Assembly (NCBI RefSeq): GCF_011602085.1
Contig: NZ_JAAONY010000002.1
Coordinates: 1,054,001-1,118,000 of the forward strand
Direction: 5' to 3'
Length of the DNA: 64,000 nt
Source of the DNA: Pseudoteredinibacter isoporae
Lineage (GTDB): Bacteria; Pseudomonadota; Gammaproteobacteria; Pseudomonadales; Cellvibrionaceae
The position numbers and the translations under genes were made by a program. The notes beneath the pieces were generated by a model. That model saw only the letters and a program-made list of their open reading frames with translations. It made no database searches and was not told where the DNA came from. This document shows, piece by piece, positions 54,851 to 64,000 of this stretch; the stretch's first letter is position 1, and each line of letters starts with the position of its first letter.

Positions 54851-56230
54851 TTAAAATGCGTACTTCACGGACAGTAATAAACGCTTCAAGGAGCCCTTGT
54901 CATCGGCCAGAACATTGCCGGTGTTTTCAAGCTCTTTGGTCGCGTAAATGTATTCGCCACCCAGGGTCAAACGCTTAACAGGTGAATACAATAGATTGGC
55001 GTGAATGCTGGTGTAATCCGAAGCCGTAGTAGGCGCCAGATAACTCGGATTGTCCGCACTGGCAGCAGACAGCGTCAGGTTAGAACGCCATTTGCTATTC
55101 CAGTGGTGTTTCCAGTTAATGAAACCACCCCAGGCATCAATCAATTCAATATCGCCATCATCTCGAATAGCACCGGCACGGAAGCCGTTCAGGGCCATAT
55201 AGCGGCCAAGCGCATCGCCGTAGTTCACCATAAAGCGCAGCTCATCACTGGCCATGGTGTATTTACCCGACACGCTCACCGCATAGCCTTGATCATCCGC
55301 GCTGGCCGCGCCGGTGTCGTATTTCAATTCACGCGTCATTGCCGCCAGTGCATAACTGAAATTACCCACTTTGCCGTTGTAGCGCGCAATCAGGTCAGGA
55401 ATACTGTTGTCGTCATAAGGGTTTTCACTGGCGCCATACAAGGTGGTAGCCGGATTTTCCGCAGCCAGCATAAAGCTGCCGCCATTCAGTTTTCGGGTGT
55501 AACGTAATTGCGGCTGACGCTCAAAAATGGTGCCCACTGGCCCAACAAAATCCAGGGATTCCGGCAATGTGCCTACGTTAAAGAAGGTCGACCAGGTTTG
55601 GCCGGCCAGAATCGAGTTTTTGCCGTCAATATTCCAGTCAATAAACGCGTGGCGCAAACGCTCTGCCGACGAGTTGGAAATGCGCTCATCACCCTGACCA
55701 CTGGCAATCGCGTCAAACTCCATAAAGGTGCGCACATGCCCGGTATCGGTTTTTGTTTTGGTTGTGATGTTGAAACGCGAGGTTTTGGCGTGAGCATGGA
55801 ATTTCACATCTCCGCCCTCGCCACCGACGGGAATGACCGAAGGCACCAGGAAGTCTTCACCGATGCCAGCCAGTGCTGACGCACCATCGGAATAATCTGA
55901 AAAGTTCATGTCCAGCTTGACGAAACCGCCGATGTTGACATCGGTATTGCCAATGCGGAAATTGCTTGGATCACCGCCAAAGGTTTTGCCCTTGGACGCG
56001 GTTGCCGGCGCTGGCACACTGGCCACCTTCGATCCCAGGTCTTGAACAGCAACCTTATTCTTTTTCATTTGCGCCATGAGCATCTTAACTTGCTGCTGCA
56101 ATTCAGCAACTTGTTGTTCCAACTCTGCATTGCTTGCCGCCTGCGCGGACTGGGTGCTTAAGCTTAAAGCTGCGACGCTGGCCAGCATCATGGGCCAGGT
56201 ATTTTTTCTTTCATTATTTTTCTTAAACAT
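54851..56230 (-). CDS. DcaP-like trimeric outer-membrane porin
   Basis: ATG at 56230 follows GAGGAG by 9 bases; 459 residues. Signal peptide ends near QSAQAA, followed by a short coiled coil (NAELEQQVAELQQQVKML) that is typical of DcaP, then a 16-strand-like barrel: FGGDPSNFRIGNTDVNIGGFVKLD, TFMEFDAIASGQG, WSTFFNVGTLPESLDFVGPVG, and a final Phe (LLLSVKYAF). DcaP forms trimers passing dicarboxylates and similar acids. Divergent from acs with shared regulatory sites, so it may admit acetate or other acids. Confidence 0.88.
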   Translation of the reverse strand: MFKKNNERKNTWPMMLASVAALSLSTQSAQAASNAELEQQVAELQQQVKMLMAQMKKNKVAVQDLGSKVASVPAPATASKGKTFGGDPSNFRIGNTDVNIGGFVKLDMNFSDYSDGASALAGIGEDFLVPSVIPVGGEGGDVKFHAHAKTSRFNITTKTKTDTGHVRTFMEFDAIASGQGDERISNSSAERLRHAFIDWNIDGKNSILAGQTWSTFFNVGTLPESLDFVGPVGTIFERQPQLRYTRKLNGGSFMLAAENPATTLYGASENPYDDNSIPDLIARYNGKVGNFSYALAAMTRELKYDTGAASADDQGYAVSVSGKYTMASDELRFMVNYGDALGRYMALNGFRAGAIRDDGDIELIDAWGGFINWKHHWNSKWRSNLTLSAASADNPSYLAPTTASDYTSIHANLLYSPVKRLTLGGEYIYATKELENTGNVLADDKGSLKRLLLSVKYAF

Positions 56231-56335
56231 CGAACAGGTCTCCTCAGAATGACTTCTAGCGAGTGAAGCTGGAGCCATTGTTAAAGCCCCGGCCCTGTTC
56301 GAGTATTGGCCATTAGTCTAAAAACCCCTTCTATC

Positions 56336-56349
56336 TAGACTAATGTCGA
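56336..56349. promoter_or_regulatory. Motif copy 1, TAGAC-TAAT-GTCGA
   Basis: First of three copies between the porin and acs; spacing to the next copy is 34 bases (start to start), about three helical turns, so a regulator could bind both on one face. Confidence 0.55.
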
Positions 56350-56369
56350 TGCCCGAAGAAAAAGAGGGT

Positions 56370-56383
56370 TAGACTAAAGTCGA
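56370..56383. promoter_or_regulatory. Motif copy 2, TAGAC-TAAA-GTCGA
   Basis: Second copy; same form as copy 1 with one spacer change. Lies about 190 bases before acs. Confidence 0.55.
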
Positions 56384-56419
56384 AGCCTGTTCTCAAATCT
56401 CGCTCAAAACGCGGCGGTC

Positions 56420-56433
56420 TCGACCTATGTCTA
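56420..56433. promoter_or_regulatory. Motif copy 3, TCGAC-CTAT-GTCTA
   Basis: Third copy, in the reverse orientation relative to copies 1 and 2 (the G/T variation lies in the other arm). Lies about 130 bases before the acs start. Confidence 0.5.
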
Positions 56434-56516
56434 ATGGCCTGTTCACCCAATACTGCGGGAAAATCCAAACCAAATAGATATAACAACCAGTCTTTCAAGC
56501 AGAGACTCAAGAAAAG

Positions 56517-56537
56517 TTTTAAACAAACTGTTTAAAA
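56517..56537. promoter_or_regulatory. Inverted repeat just upstream of acs
   Basis: TTTTAAACA and TGTTTAAAA are exact complements with spacer AAC, ending 21 bases before the acs ATG. Could be an operator or a 5' UTR hairpin near the ribosome site. Confidence 0.4.
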
Positions 56538-56558
56538 GAGTTCAGTGGGATAAGAATT

Positions 56559-58508
56559 ATGAGCCGTGAACGAATCGCTGTCGGTGAGACATACCGCGAG
56601 CAAGCCTTGATCAACAATGAGCGTTATCTGGACATGTACCAGCGCTCAATCGATTCTCCCGAAACCTTTTGGGCTGAACAGGCTCAGCGCCTGAACTGGC
56701 GCAAACCCTTTACCCAAGTTAAAGACGTATCCTTCGCCAAGGAAGATTTGCATATCCGCTGGTTTGAAGACGGCGAGCTCAATGCCTGTGAAAACTGCCT
56801 GGATCGACATCTGCCCGAGCGCGCCGACCAAATCGCATTGATTTGGGAACCTGATGAAGAAGGCGCTGAAGTCGTCAGATACACCTATGCCCAGCTGCAC
56901 GAAGAGGTGTGCAAGCTCGCCAATGGTTTAAAAGCCATGGGCGTCAAAAAAGGCGATGTGGTCACCATTTATTTGCCGATGGTCCCGCTGATCAGCATTT
57001 CCATGCTGGCCTGTGCCCGCATTGGTGCAATCCACTCGGTTGTGTTTGGTGGCTTTTCTCCGGAAGCCATTGCCGGTCGCATTGACGATGGCCATTCCCG
57101 TATTGTCATTACCGCTGATGAAGGCAAGCGCGGCGGCAAATCCGTACCACTGAAGCACAATGTCGACAACGCCTTGGAACACTGTCAACACAGTGAAGTG
57201 GAAAAGATTTTGGTATTGCGTCATACACAGGGCAATATTGATTGGCACGAGCAGCGTGATGTGGATTTGGCCGAACTGCTCAAAGAGCAATCGCCAGATT
57301 GCCCTGCCGAAACCATGAACGCAGAAGACCCACTGTTTATTCTCTATACCTCGGGCTCCACCGGCAAACCCAAAGGGGTTTTGCACACCACCGGCGGCTA
57401 TCTCACCTACGTGTCTTTAAGCCATGAAACGGTTTTTGATTACAAAGCGGGTGAGACCTATTGGTGTATGGCGGATATTGGCTGGATTACCGGTCACAGC
57501 TATGCGGTTTACGGCCCACTCGCCAATGCTGCCACCCTGGTGATGTATGAAGGTGTTCCGAATTATCCCGATTGCGGCCGCATGGCTCGATTAATTGAAA
57601 AGCACCAAATCAATATTGTGTACACCGCACCGACCGCGATCCGCGCGTTAATGGCCGATGGCGATACCGCCGTAGAAGGCACAGACCTGAGTTGCATTCG
57701 CATCCTGGCGACTGCAGGTGAACCCATTAACCCCGAAGCCTGGCGTTGGTTCCACGATAAATTTGGCAACAACACCGCACCGATTCTGGACACCTGGTGG
57801 CAAACCGAAACCGGCGGCATGATGATTACTCCCATGCCCGGGGCAACCGATTTAAAACCCGGCTCGGCCACCCGCCCCTTCTTCGGCGTGCAACCTGCGT
57901 TGATGGACAACGATGGCAATGAGATTCAAGGCGCCGGTGAAGGCAGCCTGGTGATCAAAGACAGCTGGCCTTCCCAGATGCGGACTATTTACGGCGACCA
58001 CCAGCGTTTTATCGACACCTATTTCAGCACCTTTGAAAACTGTTATTTCAGCAGTGACGGCGCTAAACGTGATGAAGACGGCTACTACTGGATCACCGGC
58101 CGTATGGACGATGTCTTGAATGTAGCCGGTCACCGAATGGGCACCGCTGAAATTGAAAGCGCATTGGTTGCTCATAAAACCGTCGCGGAAGCCGCTGTGG
58201 TTGGGATTCCACATGACATCAAAGGTCAGGGCATTTACGTTTATGCGACCCTGGCTGCAGATGTTGAAGCCAGCGAAGAATTGCGCAAAGAATTGCGTAA
58301 TTGGGTGCGCCAGGAAATCGGCCCGATCGCCACACCGGAAGCCATTCAGTGGGCGCCAGGCTTACCCAAAACCCGTTCTGGAAAAATCATGCGTCGGGTT
58401 TTACGAAAGATCGCCTGTGAAGAATACGATCAATTGGGGGACACCTCGACTCTGGCCGATCCCCATGTGGTGGATGATTTAATCGCCGAACATAAAGCCC
58501 TGGCCTAG
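56559..58508 (+). CDS. acs: Acetyl-CoA synthetase
   Basis: A 649-residue enzyme, full family length. It converts acetate, ATP and CoA to acetyl-CoA via acetyl-AMP. Motifs: [37 protein letters not shown] (P-loop), [33 protein letters not shown] and the acetylation-regulated Lys in [13 protein letters not shown]. Placed with symporter, porin and a transporter-type sensor kinase, this makes up a complete acetate scavenging module. Confidence 0.97.
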   Translation: MSRERIAVGETYREQALINNERYLDMYQRSIDSPETFWAEQAQRLNWRKPFTQVKDVSFAKEDLHIRWFEDGELNACENCLDRHLPERADQIALIWEPDEEGAEVVRYTYAQLHEEVCKLANGLKAMGVKKGDVVTIYLPMVPLISISMLACARIGAIHSVVFGGFSPEAIAGRIDDGHSRIVITADEGKRGGKSVPLKHNVDNALEHCQHSEVEKILVLRHTQGNIDWHEQRDVDLAELLKEQSPDCPAETMNAEDPLFILYTSGSTGKPKGVLHTTGGYLTYVSLSHETVFDYKAGETYWCMADIGWITGHSYAVYGPLANAATLVMYEGVPNYPDCGRMARLIEKHQINIVYTAPTAIRALMADGDTAVEGTDLSCIRILATAGEPINPEAWRWFHDKFGNNTAPILDTWWQTETGGMMITPMPGATDLKPGSATRPFFGVQPALMDNDGNEIQGAGEGSLVIKDSWPSQMRTIYGDHQRFIDTYFSTFENCYFSSDGAKRDEDGYYWITGRMDDVLNVAGHRMGTAEIESALVAHKTVAEAAVVGIPHDIKGQGIYVYATLAADVEASEELRKELRNWVRQEIGPIATPEAIQWAPGLPKTRSGKIMRRVLRKIACEEYDQLGDTSTLADPHVVDDLIAEHKALA

Positions 58509-58517
58509 GGCTTTATG
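58491..58517 (+). terminator. Hairpin spanning the acs stop codon
   Basis: 11-bp stem CATAAAGCCCT/AGGGCTTTATG with 5-base loop that includes the stop codon region; a T-run (GTTTTTCG) starts about 5 bases later. Likely transcription end or mRNA 3' protection. Confidence 0.5.
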
Positions 58518-58854
58518 GACCGTTTTTCGACAATGGTATCAGGAGACGATTGAAAAACTCTCGGCAAAGGCCGGTTCAGAAAATAATATTTCGAGAAACA
58601 ACAGAAAAATAATAAATGTGTATGGGCAGCCCGCCGCTGCCCTTCAAATTGCAGACGCACATAGCAACTTCAGGTATGCTAATTAACCGGAATAACAAGC
58701 GCCTTGTTTGTCCGGATTGATTAAGTAAAAACAATAAAGACCTAACAACGAAACCGAGGGACTGATAACAGCCCCGGAGACACATAACAACAAAAATATT
58801 TTTTTAACTACAGTCGGTTTATCACGACAAGTGATAAAAGTGAGGGGAACCAAC
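58509..58854. other. Intergenic region between acs and the response regulator gene
   Basis: 346 bases with no credible gene: the acs hairpin at the left, then AT-rich DNA leading to GAGGGG before the regulator ATG. No copy of the TMGAC motif is seen here. Confidence 0.5.
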
Positions 58855-59508
58855 ATGCCAAAGTTTATTGTGGCAGACGATCACCCGTTGTTTCGTGGGG
58901 CTCTTGTGCAGGCTTTGGAACAACATTTTACCAACGCCGATATCGTCCAGGCGGAAGATGTCGAATCGCTGCAAAAACAGGTACAGGAACACAACGATGC
59001 CGATCTGTTGCTGCTGGATTTGCATATGCCTGGCGCAAGCGGCTTCAGTGGCCTGATTTTTATCAATGGCCAGTATCCCCATATTCCGGTCATGGTGGTG
59101 TCTGCAAATGAGCAAGCCAGCATCATCCATCAAGCTATTGAATACGGTGCTGCTGGATTCCTGCCAAAATCTTCCCCGCCCGAAATGATCGGTTCATCCA
59201 TCGAGAAAGTGCTGCAAGGCGAAATCTGGCTACCCGAAAATTTGCCGCCTGCGGATGAAGTGAACAACGACAATAAGGCCGCCATAGCCGAAGTGGTAGC
59301 GAGCTTCACTCCCCAACAGTTTCGAGTCGCCAATATGTTGGCCGATGGATTGCTCAACAAACAGATCGCCTATGAAATGGACGTGACGGAAGCTACTGTG
59401 AAAGCTCACCTCACCGCCATCTTCCGAAAACTCGGCGTACACTCCAGAACCCAGGCCGTTCTGGCCATGAACCAGCTTGATCTGAGCCCACCACAAATGG
59501 ACAGTTAA
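58855..59508 (+). CDS. crbR: LuxR/NarL-type response regulator (CrbR/ErdR-like)
   Basis: ATG at 58855 follows GAGGGG; 217 residues. Receiver domain with acidic pair ADDH (Asp8, Asp9), phosphoacceptor Asp55 (LLLLDLHMPG) and Lys in FLPKSSPPEM. The LuxR HTH covers about 145-205 (FRVANMLADGLLNKQIAYEMD, TEATVKAHLTAIFRKL). In Vibrio and Pseudomonas, CrbR/ErdR works with the transporter-linked kinase CrbS/MxtR to switch on acs. Both a kinase of that type (60662) and acs are adjacent, which supports this identity. Confidence 0.85.
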   Translation: MPKFIVADDHPLFRGALVQALEQHFTNADIVQAEDVESLQKQVQEHNDADLLLLDLHMPGASGFSGLIFINGQYPHIPVMVVSANEQASIIHQAIEYGAAGFLPKSSPPEMIGSSIEKVLQGEIWLPENLPPADEVNNDNKAAIAEVVASFTPQQFRVANMLADGLLNKQIAYEMDVTEATVKAHLTAIFRKLGVHSRTQAVLAMNQLDLSPPQMDS

Positions 59509-59829
59509 TTCAATTGGCAATAGAGCCGGGCCAGAAAGCGCCCGGCACCTCTACATATCCTCACCCCTCTATTCCACCCAGCTATTCCACCCCGCTTGTC
59601 CACCCCACATTCATTTACCGACACCCCTGCTAACTAATGAATTTCGCGCCATTGTATTTTCCATGCGGAAAGCAGCCAGCCGGGCAACATAAACGCCAAA
59701 CTCCGACTATATTGAATAGGTTGCCGTAGCTTTGTTTATTTAAGCTTTTCGACAATTCGCCGATAAATGGTTAATTGATACGCAGAAACAGCCCATTGAT
59801 AGTAGGCTTTAATCACCAAGGTTAATTTT
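59509..59829. other. Intergenic region before the dual-receiver gene
   Basis: 321 bases without a gene: the hairpin at 59525-59546, then short near-direct repeats of TATTCCACCC type at about 59570-59605, then AT-rich DNA before the next start. No clear regulator site. Confidence 0.4.
59525..59546 (+). terminator. Hairpin after the response regulator gene
   Basis: Stem GCCGGGC/GCCCGGC with 8-base loop, 17 bases past the stop. No T-run, so termination strength is unsure. Confidence 0.45.
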
Positions 59830-60624
59830 ATGGATTTTGCACCCTCCGATCTCTCGCTGCTGCTGGTAGAACCCTCCGCCACACAGCAGAAAATCATTCG
59901 CTCCCAGCTAGAGACCGAAGACGTTACCAATGTCAGCATCGCTTCATCCGTTAGTGAAGCTTATGACATGTTACAAGGCCAACACCCGGATTTGATCGCC
60001 AGTGCCATGTACTTCAGCGACGGCACCGGCCTGGATCTATTGAAATCCATTCGTGCAGACGATGCCTTTGGCGATACCCCGTTTATGTTGGTCTCCAGTG
60101 AATGGCGAAAAGAACAGCTCGAAGAATTCAAGCAGTCGGGGGTCGTTGCGATTTTGCCAAAACCCTTTAGCCGGGATCACCTGGGCAAAGCTTTGAACGC
60201 CACCGTTGATTTGATCAATTGTGAAGAACTGGAACTCGAACTGTTCGACGTTACCGAGCTGCGAGTGTTGGTGGTAGACGACAGTGCTCTGGCCCGTAAA
60301 TATATTTCGAAAGTGTTAGGCACCCTGGGCGTGCAGCGTTTGAGTTACGCGACTGACGGGCGCGAAGCCATCGACGTTCTTCACGAGAACATGTTTGATT
60401 TGGTGGTTACCGATTACAATATGCCGAACGTAAACGGTCGCGAACTTACCGAATACATTCGCACCCAAAGTGACCAATCTCATATTCCGGTGCTGATGGT
60501 GTCATCGGAAGCCAACGAAACCCACCTTCAACAAATTGAAGACTCCGGCGTAAACGCTTTGTGTGACAAACCGTTCGAACCGGAAACCGTGCGCCACCTA
60601 TTGTATCAACTGCTTGAGCACTAA
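59830..60624 (+). CDS. Dual receiver-domain protein
   Basis: A 264-residue protein made of two receiver domains and no output domain. First domain (about 8-125): the phosphoacceptor place holds Ala59 (DLIASAMYFSDG) and the acidic pair is reduced to Glu14, but Lys111 remains (LPKPF), so it is a pseudo-receiver. Second domain (about 145-258): acidic pair Asp150-Asp151 (VVDDSA), Asp195 (LVVTDYNMPN) and Lys in CDKPF, so active. It lies between crbR-like and crbS-like genes and may act as a phosphate sink or relay between kinase and regulator. Confidence 0.85.
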   Translation: MDFAPSDLSLLLVEPSATQQKIIRSQLETEDVTNVSIASSVSEAYDMLQGQHPDLIASAMYFSDGTGLDLLKSIRADDAFGDTPFMLVSSEWRKEQLEEFKQSGVVAILPKPFSRDHLGKALNATVDLINCEELELELFDVTELRVLVVDDSALARKYISKVLGTLGVQRLSYATDGREAIDVLHENMFDLVVTDYNMPNVNGRELTEYIRTQSDQSHIPVLMVSSEANETHLQQIEDSGVNALCDKPFEPETVRHLLYQLLEH

Positions 60625-60661
60625 AGTTCGGTATAAGTTCTATACAAGTCCTATACACGCT

Positions 60662-63600
60662 CTAGGCCCTGACAGAATCAGCACTGTTGCCATGCAGTTT
60701 TTTACGGCATAAACGTCGAATTAAACTGCGCAACGCTGCTGGCTTCACCGGCTTTGACAGATAGTAAAAACCACGACTGGTTGCGGCATCTTTGAGTGTT
60801 TCAGAATTATCGGCGCTGATCACAATCCCCGACAGTTCATCTTGATCGGCTTCTTCCAGATCGGCCAGGCGATCAATCAACTGAATACCGGTTTCCTCAT
60901 TGTCGAGATGGTAATCGGCAATGATAAAATCCGGTTGTTCAAGCAGATATATTTCCTGAGCCGTTTCAATATCACCGGCGCCCCAAACCGTACAGCCCCA
61001 GGTTTCCAGCAAACCACGCATGCCCTGCAAAATGGATTCTTCGTTATCCACACATAAAATTCGCGCCTGACTGAGATCGGCCCCTGCCTGGGTGTTGGCA
61101 TTCGCTGGAAGCTTTTGAGATTGAGCGACAGTCTGTGGCACCAGAATGGAAAACACCGTGCCCTTGCCAGTGGCAGACTGCAAAATAATGGGATGCTCAA
61201 GAATATCCGCGCTGCGTTTTGAAATCGCCAAACCGAGCCCCAGACCTTTATCGGCTTTTTTACGGCTGCCACCAAGGCGCACAAACTCTTCAAAGATTCG
61301 ACGCTGTTCATGGGGCTCAATGCCTGGACCGGTATCCCAGATTTGGATCTCAATACCGTCCGGGCGTCGGCGACACCCCAACATCACCTTGCCACGCTCG
61401 GTGTAGCGCAAAGCATTACTCAAAAAGTTTTGCAGAATACGACGCAACAAATGAGCATCGCTGGATACCCAGGCCGAACAGGCTTGATAATGGAAATCCA
61501 AACCCGCACGCCCAGCCTCTACCGCGAACTCGGCCGCCAGGGGCTGTAACAAATCGTCCAGTGCAAAGGCTTCCTTTTTCGCGGTAAGTTCACCGGCATC
61601 CAGTTTTGAAATTTCACGTAAGGCACCAATTAAATCTTCTGCGGACGCTAAAGCCGAATCGATATTGGCAATGTCTTCGGCCACCTCATGCCAGCGTCTC
61701 AGTTGCAATTTTTCCTGCACACTGGCCGCGAACAATCGTGCGGCATTAATGGGTTGTAATAAATCATGGCTGGTGTGGGCCAGGAAGCGGGTCTTGTCAT
61801 TATGCTGCTCCCACAAACGCTGCTCAGCAACAGCACGGCGCTTGTTTTCCTCGGCCAGTTCTTCATTACTGATGGACAGCTCTTGTGTGCGCTGTGCAAC
61901 TCGCTGCTCCAAGCCCGCAGTGGTTTCTTCGAGAGCGCTGACCACCGCTTTGAAATCGCTGATGTCTGTATAGGTGGTAACAAAACCACCATTCGGCATA
62001 GGTGTTCCACGTACATCAACAACAATGCCATTGGGTAATTGACGTTCAAAACGATGGGCGCTGCCATGGCGTAGCAAATCCAGGCGGCGTGCAATGTCCT
62101 GTTCACGATTGCTTGGATCGTCACCGTACATGCCGCGCTCGGCATTAATGCGATATAAATTTTCAACCGGACAACCGATGTACAAAGTACGTTCGGGATA
62201 GTCAAACAATTTAGCGTAATGTTCGTTCCAGGCAACGAGCCGTAAATCCGCATCCACAACACTGATGCCCTGACTGACGGTTTCTACCGTGGTCTGCAAC
62301 AAATCCTGATTAAAACGCAGCTGCTGGGAGGCGTTATCTACCAGCTCGGCAAAATCCTGCAATTTAAGTGGACGGTCACGGCTCAATAATTTCATCGAGC
62401 GCTGGGCAGTGGCAGCACCCAGAATACTCGCCATAACCCCTTCCACTTCCTGCAACACAAACTGCGGAGCGAAGTCATCCACCATCAAACGTTGACCACT
62501 GCGGTGCTCGAACAAACGCCAGTATTCCTGCATACGTTCGCGACCCACCAAAGGCTCCAGCAAGCTTTGCACCTGCCCCATGTGAACCTCGGTTAATGCC
62601 AGCGGTTCCCCTACGCTTTCTTCAGTTAAATCTTCAATAAACAAACGGGCTTGCTGGGCTTCTCGTTGGCTGAGCTTGCTGAATGTGGAAACCAGCAAGA
62701 ACGACAAGACATTGAAACCCAAACTCCAAAATACGCCGTGGGCCAAGGGGTCCCAGCCTTCACTGCCGAACAAATGCTGAGGTCGCAACCACTGCAATCC
62801 CCATAGACCGGACTGCACAATGTTGTGTTCCGGGGCCAGCGCCGGTAATACCAGGCAATACAACCACAGACTGTAACCGGCAACCAAACCGATCAAAACC
62901 CCAAGGCGATGGGCTTTACGCCAGTACAATCCCGCGATCAATGCCGGCGCAAACTGCGCTGCCGCCGCGAAGGACAGTAAGCCAATTGGAGCCAAGCCTT
63001 CCATCGAGGAAATCGCTTTGTGCACCAGCCAGCTCAGAATCAGCAAGGCAAAAATACTGAGGCGGCGAATCAAACGCAGGTGATTGCTGAGCGAGGTTAC
63101 CGAAAGCGAACGATCGCGATTAATGCGCAACCACAAAGGCGCTACCAGTTCGTTGGAAATCATAACCGCCAGAGTTACCGCCGCAACAATCACCATTCCG
63201 GTCGCTGCTGAAAAGCCACCGATAAAAGCAAGAATGGAAACCGCCGTATACCCCTGGCTGCTTGGCAAACTCAGAACCAGCGTATCGCCGGCTGCTTCAG
63301 AGCCAAGCAAATGCCCGGCTAAAACAATCGGCACAACCAACAGCGCAAACAAACCCACGTACAAAGGCGCAATAAAACGCGCTTTGCGCAAATCCCGGGG
63401 CTCTTGATACTCAACGACAGCCATATGAAACTGTCGGGGCAAGCACACAATGGCAATGGCGGCCAAAAGCGTTTGGGTGATAAAACCGGCCATACCCGGA
63501 CTGCTACCCATCCCTGCACTTTGCATCAATTGTGGCCAGCTGCGGTCTTCCATCTGCACGAGTAAAATGCTCACCGCCGCCATGGCCACCACCACGAAAG

Positions 63601-64000
63601 CCACCAGTTTCACAATGGATTCCAACGCGACGGCGGCCATAACGCCCCGGTTTCTTTCCCGACCTTCGAGATGACGCGTTCCAAAAAGAACCGCAAACAA
63701 GCCCATTAATAAAGCAGTGATCAAAGCGGTATCGATATTCAGCTGTGCGCTGGGGCCGTGGCTGCCCAAAACCTCCCAGGCCATGGAAACGGCACGCAGT
63801 TGCAATGCGATATAAGGCAGCGAACCGACAATTGCCAGAATGGCTACCAGCGCGGACAACCATTGGGATTTGCCATAGCGTGAGCCAATAAAGTCCGCGA
63901 TGGAGGTGACTTTGTGATACTCCCCCACTCGAAGAAGTTTTCTCAGGAAACGATAGCCCAGCAGAAACACCAGAATGGGGCCAAGGTAAATGGGCAGGTG
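60662..64000 (-). CDS. crbS: Transporter-linked hybrid histidine kinase (CrbS/MxtR-like), 5' cut by window edge
   Basis: The frame is open to the right edge; 1112 residues are visible. Order: SLC5-type symporter helices from the edge (PIYLGPILVFLLGYRFL) to about residue 430; a linker; PAS domain (VSQGISVVDADLRLVAWNEH); coiled coil; HisKA with phospho-His in AHTSHDLLQPINAARLF; HATPase_c (ILQNFLSNALRYTERG, DTGPGIEP, KGLGLGLAIS); and a C-terminal receiver with Asp in FIIADYHLDN. CrbS/MxtR kinases control acs and related genes with CrbR/ErdR. Convergent with the dual-receiver gene. Confidence 0.88.
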   Translation of the reverse strand, partial: HLPIYLGPILVFLLGYRFLRKLLRVGEYHKVTSIADFIGSRYGKSQWLSALVAILAIVGSLPYIALQLRAVSMAWEVLGSHGPSAQLNIDTALITALLMGLFAVLFGTRHLEGRERNRGVMAAVALESIVKLVAFVVVAMAAVSILLVQMEDRSWPQLMQSAGMGSSPGMAGFITQTLLAAIAIVCLPRQFHMAVVEYQEPRDLRKARFIAPLYVGLFALLVVPIVLAGHLLGSEAAGDTLVLSLPSSQGYTAVSILAFIGGFSAATGMVIVAAVTLAVMISNELVAPLWLRINRDRSLSVTSLSNHLRLIRRLSIFALLILSWLVHKAISSMEGLAPIGLLSFAAAAQFAPALIAGLYWRKAHRLGVLIGLVAGYSLWLYCLVLPALAPEHNIVQSGLWGLQWLRPQHLFGSEGWDPLAHGVFWSLGFNVLSFLLVSTFSKLSQREAQQARLFIEDLTEESVGEPLALTEVHMGQVQSLLEPLVGRERMQEYWRLFEHRSGQRLMVDDFAPQFVLQEVEGVMASILGAATAQRSMKLLSRDRPLKLQDFAELVDNASQQLRFNQDLLQTTVETVSQGISVVDADLRLVAWNEHYAKLFDYPERTLYIGCPVENLYRINAERGMYGDDPSNREQDIARRLDLLRHGSAHRFERQLPNGIVVDVRGTPMPNGGFVTTYTDISDFKAVVSALEETTAGLEQRVAQRTQELSISNEELAEENKRRAVAEQRLWEQHNDKTRFLAHTSHDLLQPINAARLFAASVQEKLQLRRWHEVAEDIANIDSALASAEDLIGALREISKLDAGELTAKKEAFALDDLLQPLAAEFAVEAGRAGLDFHYQACSAWVSSDAHLLRRILQNFLSNALRYTERGKVMLGCRRRPDGIEIQIWDTGPGIEPHEQRRIFEEFVRLGGSRKKADKGLGLGLAISKRSADILEHPIILQSATGKGTVFSILVPQTVAQSQKLPANANTQAGADLSQARILCVDNEESILQGMRGLLETWGCTVWGAGDIETAQEIYLLEQPDFIIADYHLDNEETGIQLIDRLADLEEADQDELSGIVISADNSETLKDAATSRGFYYLSKPVKPAALRSLIRRLCRKKLHGNSADSVRA

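Larger units (their letters stand above)
56231..56558. other. Divergent control region of porin and acs
   Basis: 328 bases with no gene. It holds three full copies of TMGAC-N4-GTCKA (56336-56349, 56370-56383, 56420-56433), a half site ending GTCTA at 56316-56320, and an inverted repeat TTTTAAACA/TGTTTAAAA at 56517-56537 just before acs. Densely regulated promoter region. Confidence 0.6.

Overview
The window comes from a gammaproteobacterium, probably a marine heterotroph of the Cellvibrionales/Spongiibacteraceae type. This placement is inferred from gene content (ActP/DUF4212/Acs with a CrbS/CrbR-type sensor pair, DcaP-like porin, many catabolic flavoenzymes, LPS sugar genes), not from a marker gene. 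Base composition is close to balanced, apart from an AT-rich patch at about 43.75-45.2 kb and a smaller one around 49.2-50.0 kb. No rRNA, tRNA, CRISPR array, transposase or integrase was seen.

1-12.7 kb (+ strand) is the most unusual region. Tightly packed genes encode a TonB-C-like protein (cut by the window edge), several lipoproteins, a membrane-anchored repeat protein with a PEGA-like end, a membrane-anchored PEGA/SUMF1-fold protein without FGE cysteines, a tiny Lys-rich exported protein, a MotA/TolQ/ExbB-type ion channel, two tandem vWA proteins, two more lipoproteins and an M48 lipoprotein protease. Each vWA protein starts with one membrane helix carrying a conserved Asp, like TolR/ExbD/MotB, followed by a coiled coil and a vWA domain with intact MIDAS motif. 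I propose an ion-driven envelope machine in which vWA domains replace the usual TolR or OmpA-like periplasmic domain. I do not know a named system with this layout.

12.9-24.7 kb is a catabolic and redox region: an acyl-CoA ligase, a StyA-like FAD monooxygenase, a phytoene-desaturase-like FAD oxidoreductase, a GIN-domain lipoprotein, an AraC regulator, an SDR, a flavin reductase fused to a MarR-like domain, and a TonB-dependent receptor. 24.8-31.6 kb (- strand) is an LPS/cell-surface polysaccharide operon: ELM1-like protein, two GT4 enzymes, O-antigen ligase, GT9 heptosyltransferase-like enzyme and a nucleotide-sugar dehydrogenase.

31.8-43.7 kb holds an SGNH hydrolase with Cys in place of the nucleophile Ser, a salicylyl-CoA-5-hydroxylase-like/old-yellow-enzyme fusion with a divergent MarR gene and a perfect palindrome between them, a VanZ-like protein, a pentapeptide-repeat/K+ channel fusion, a hairpin-forming repeat, an SDR, an Lrp regulator, a TetR/OYE pair with a palindromic operator, an Ada-AlkA fusion with ogt, and yccF. 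43.8-50.0 kb is mixed accessory DNA: an AT-rich membrane protein, SRPBCC/AraC pair, PLP decarboxylase, SDR and a Sel1-like protein.

50.0-64.0 kb is an acetate-use module: DnaQ-like exonuclease, cNMP/CBS/DUF294 protein, actP with its small subunit, DcaP-like porin, acs, a LuxR-type response regulator (CrbR/ErdR-like), a dual-receiver protein, and a transporter-linked hybrid histidine kinase (CrbS/MxtR-like) cut by the window edge. A repeated inverted motif, TMGAC-N4-GTCKA, lies upstream of both actP and acs/porin and may be the regulator's binding site.
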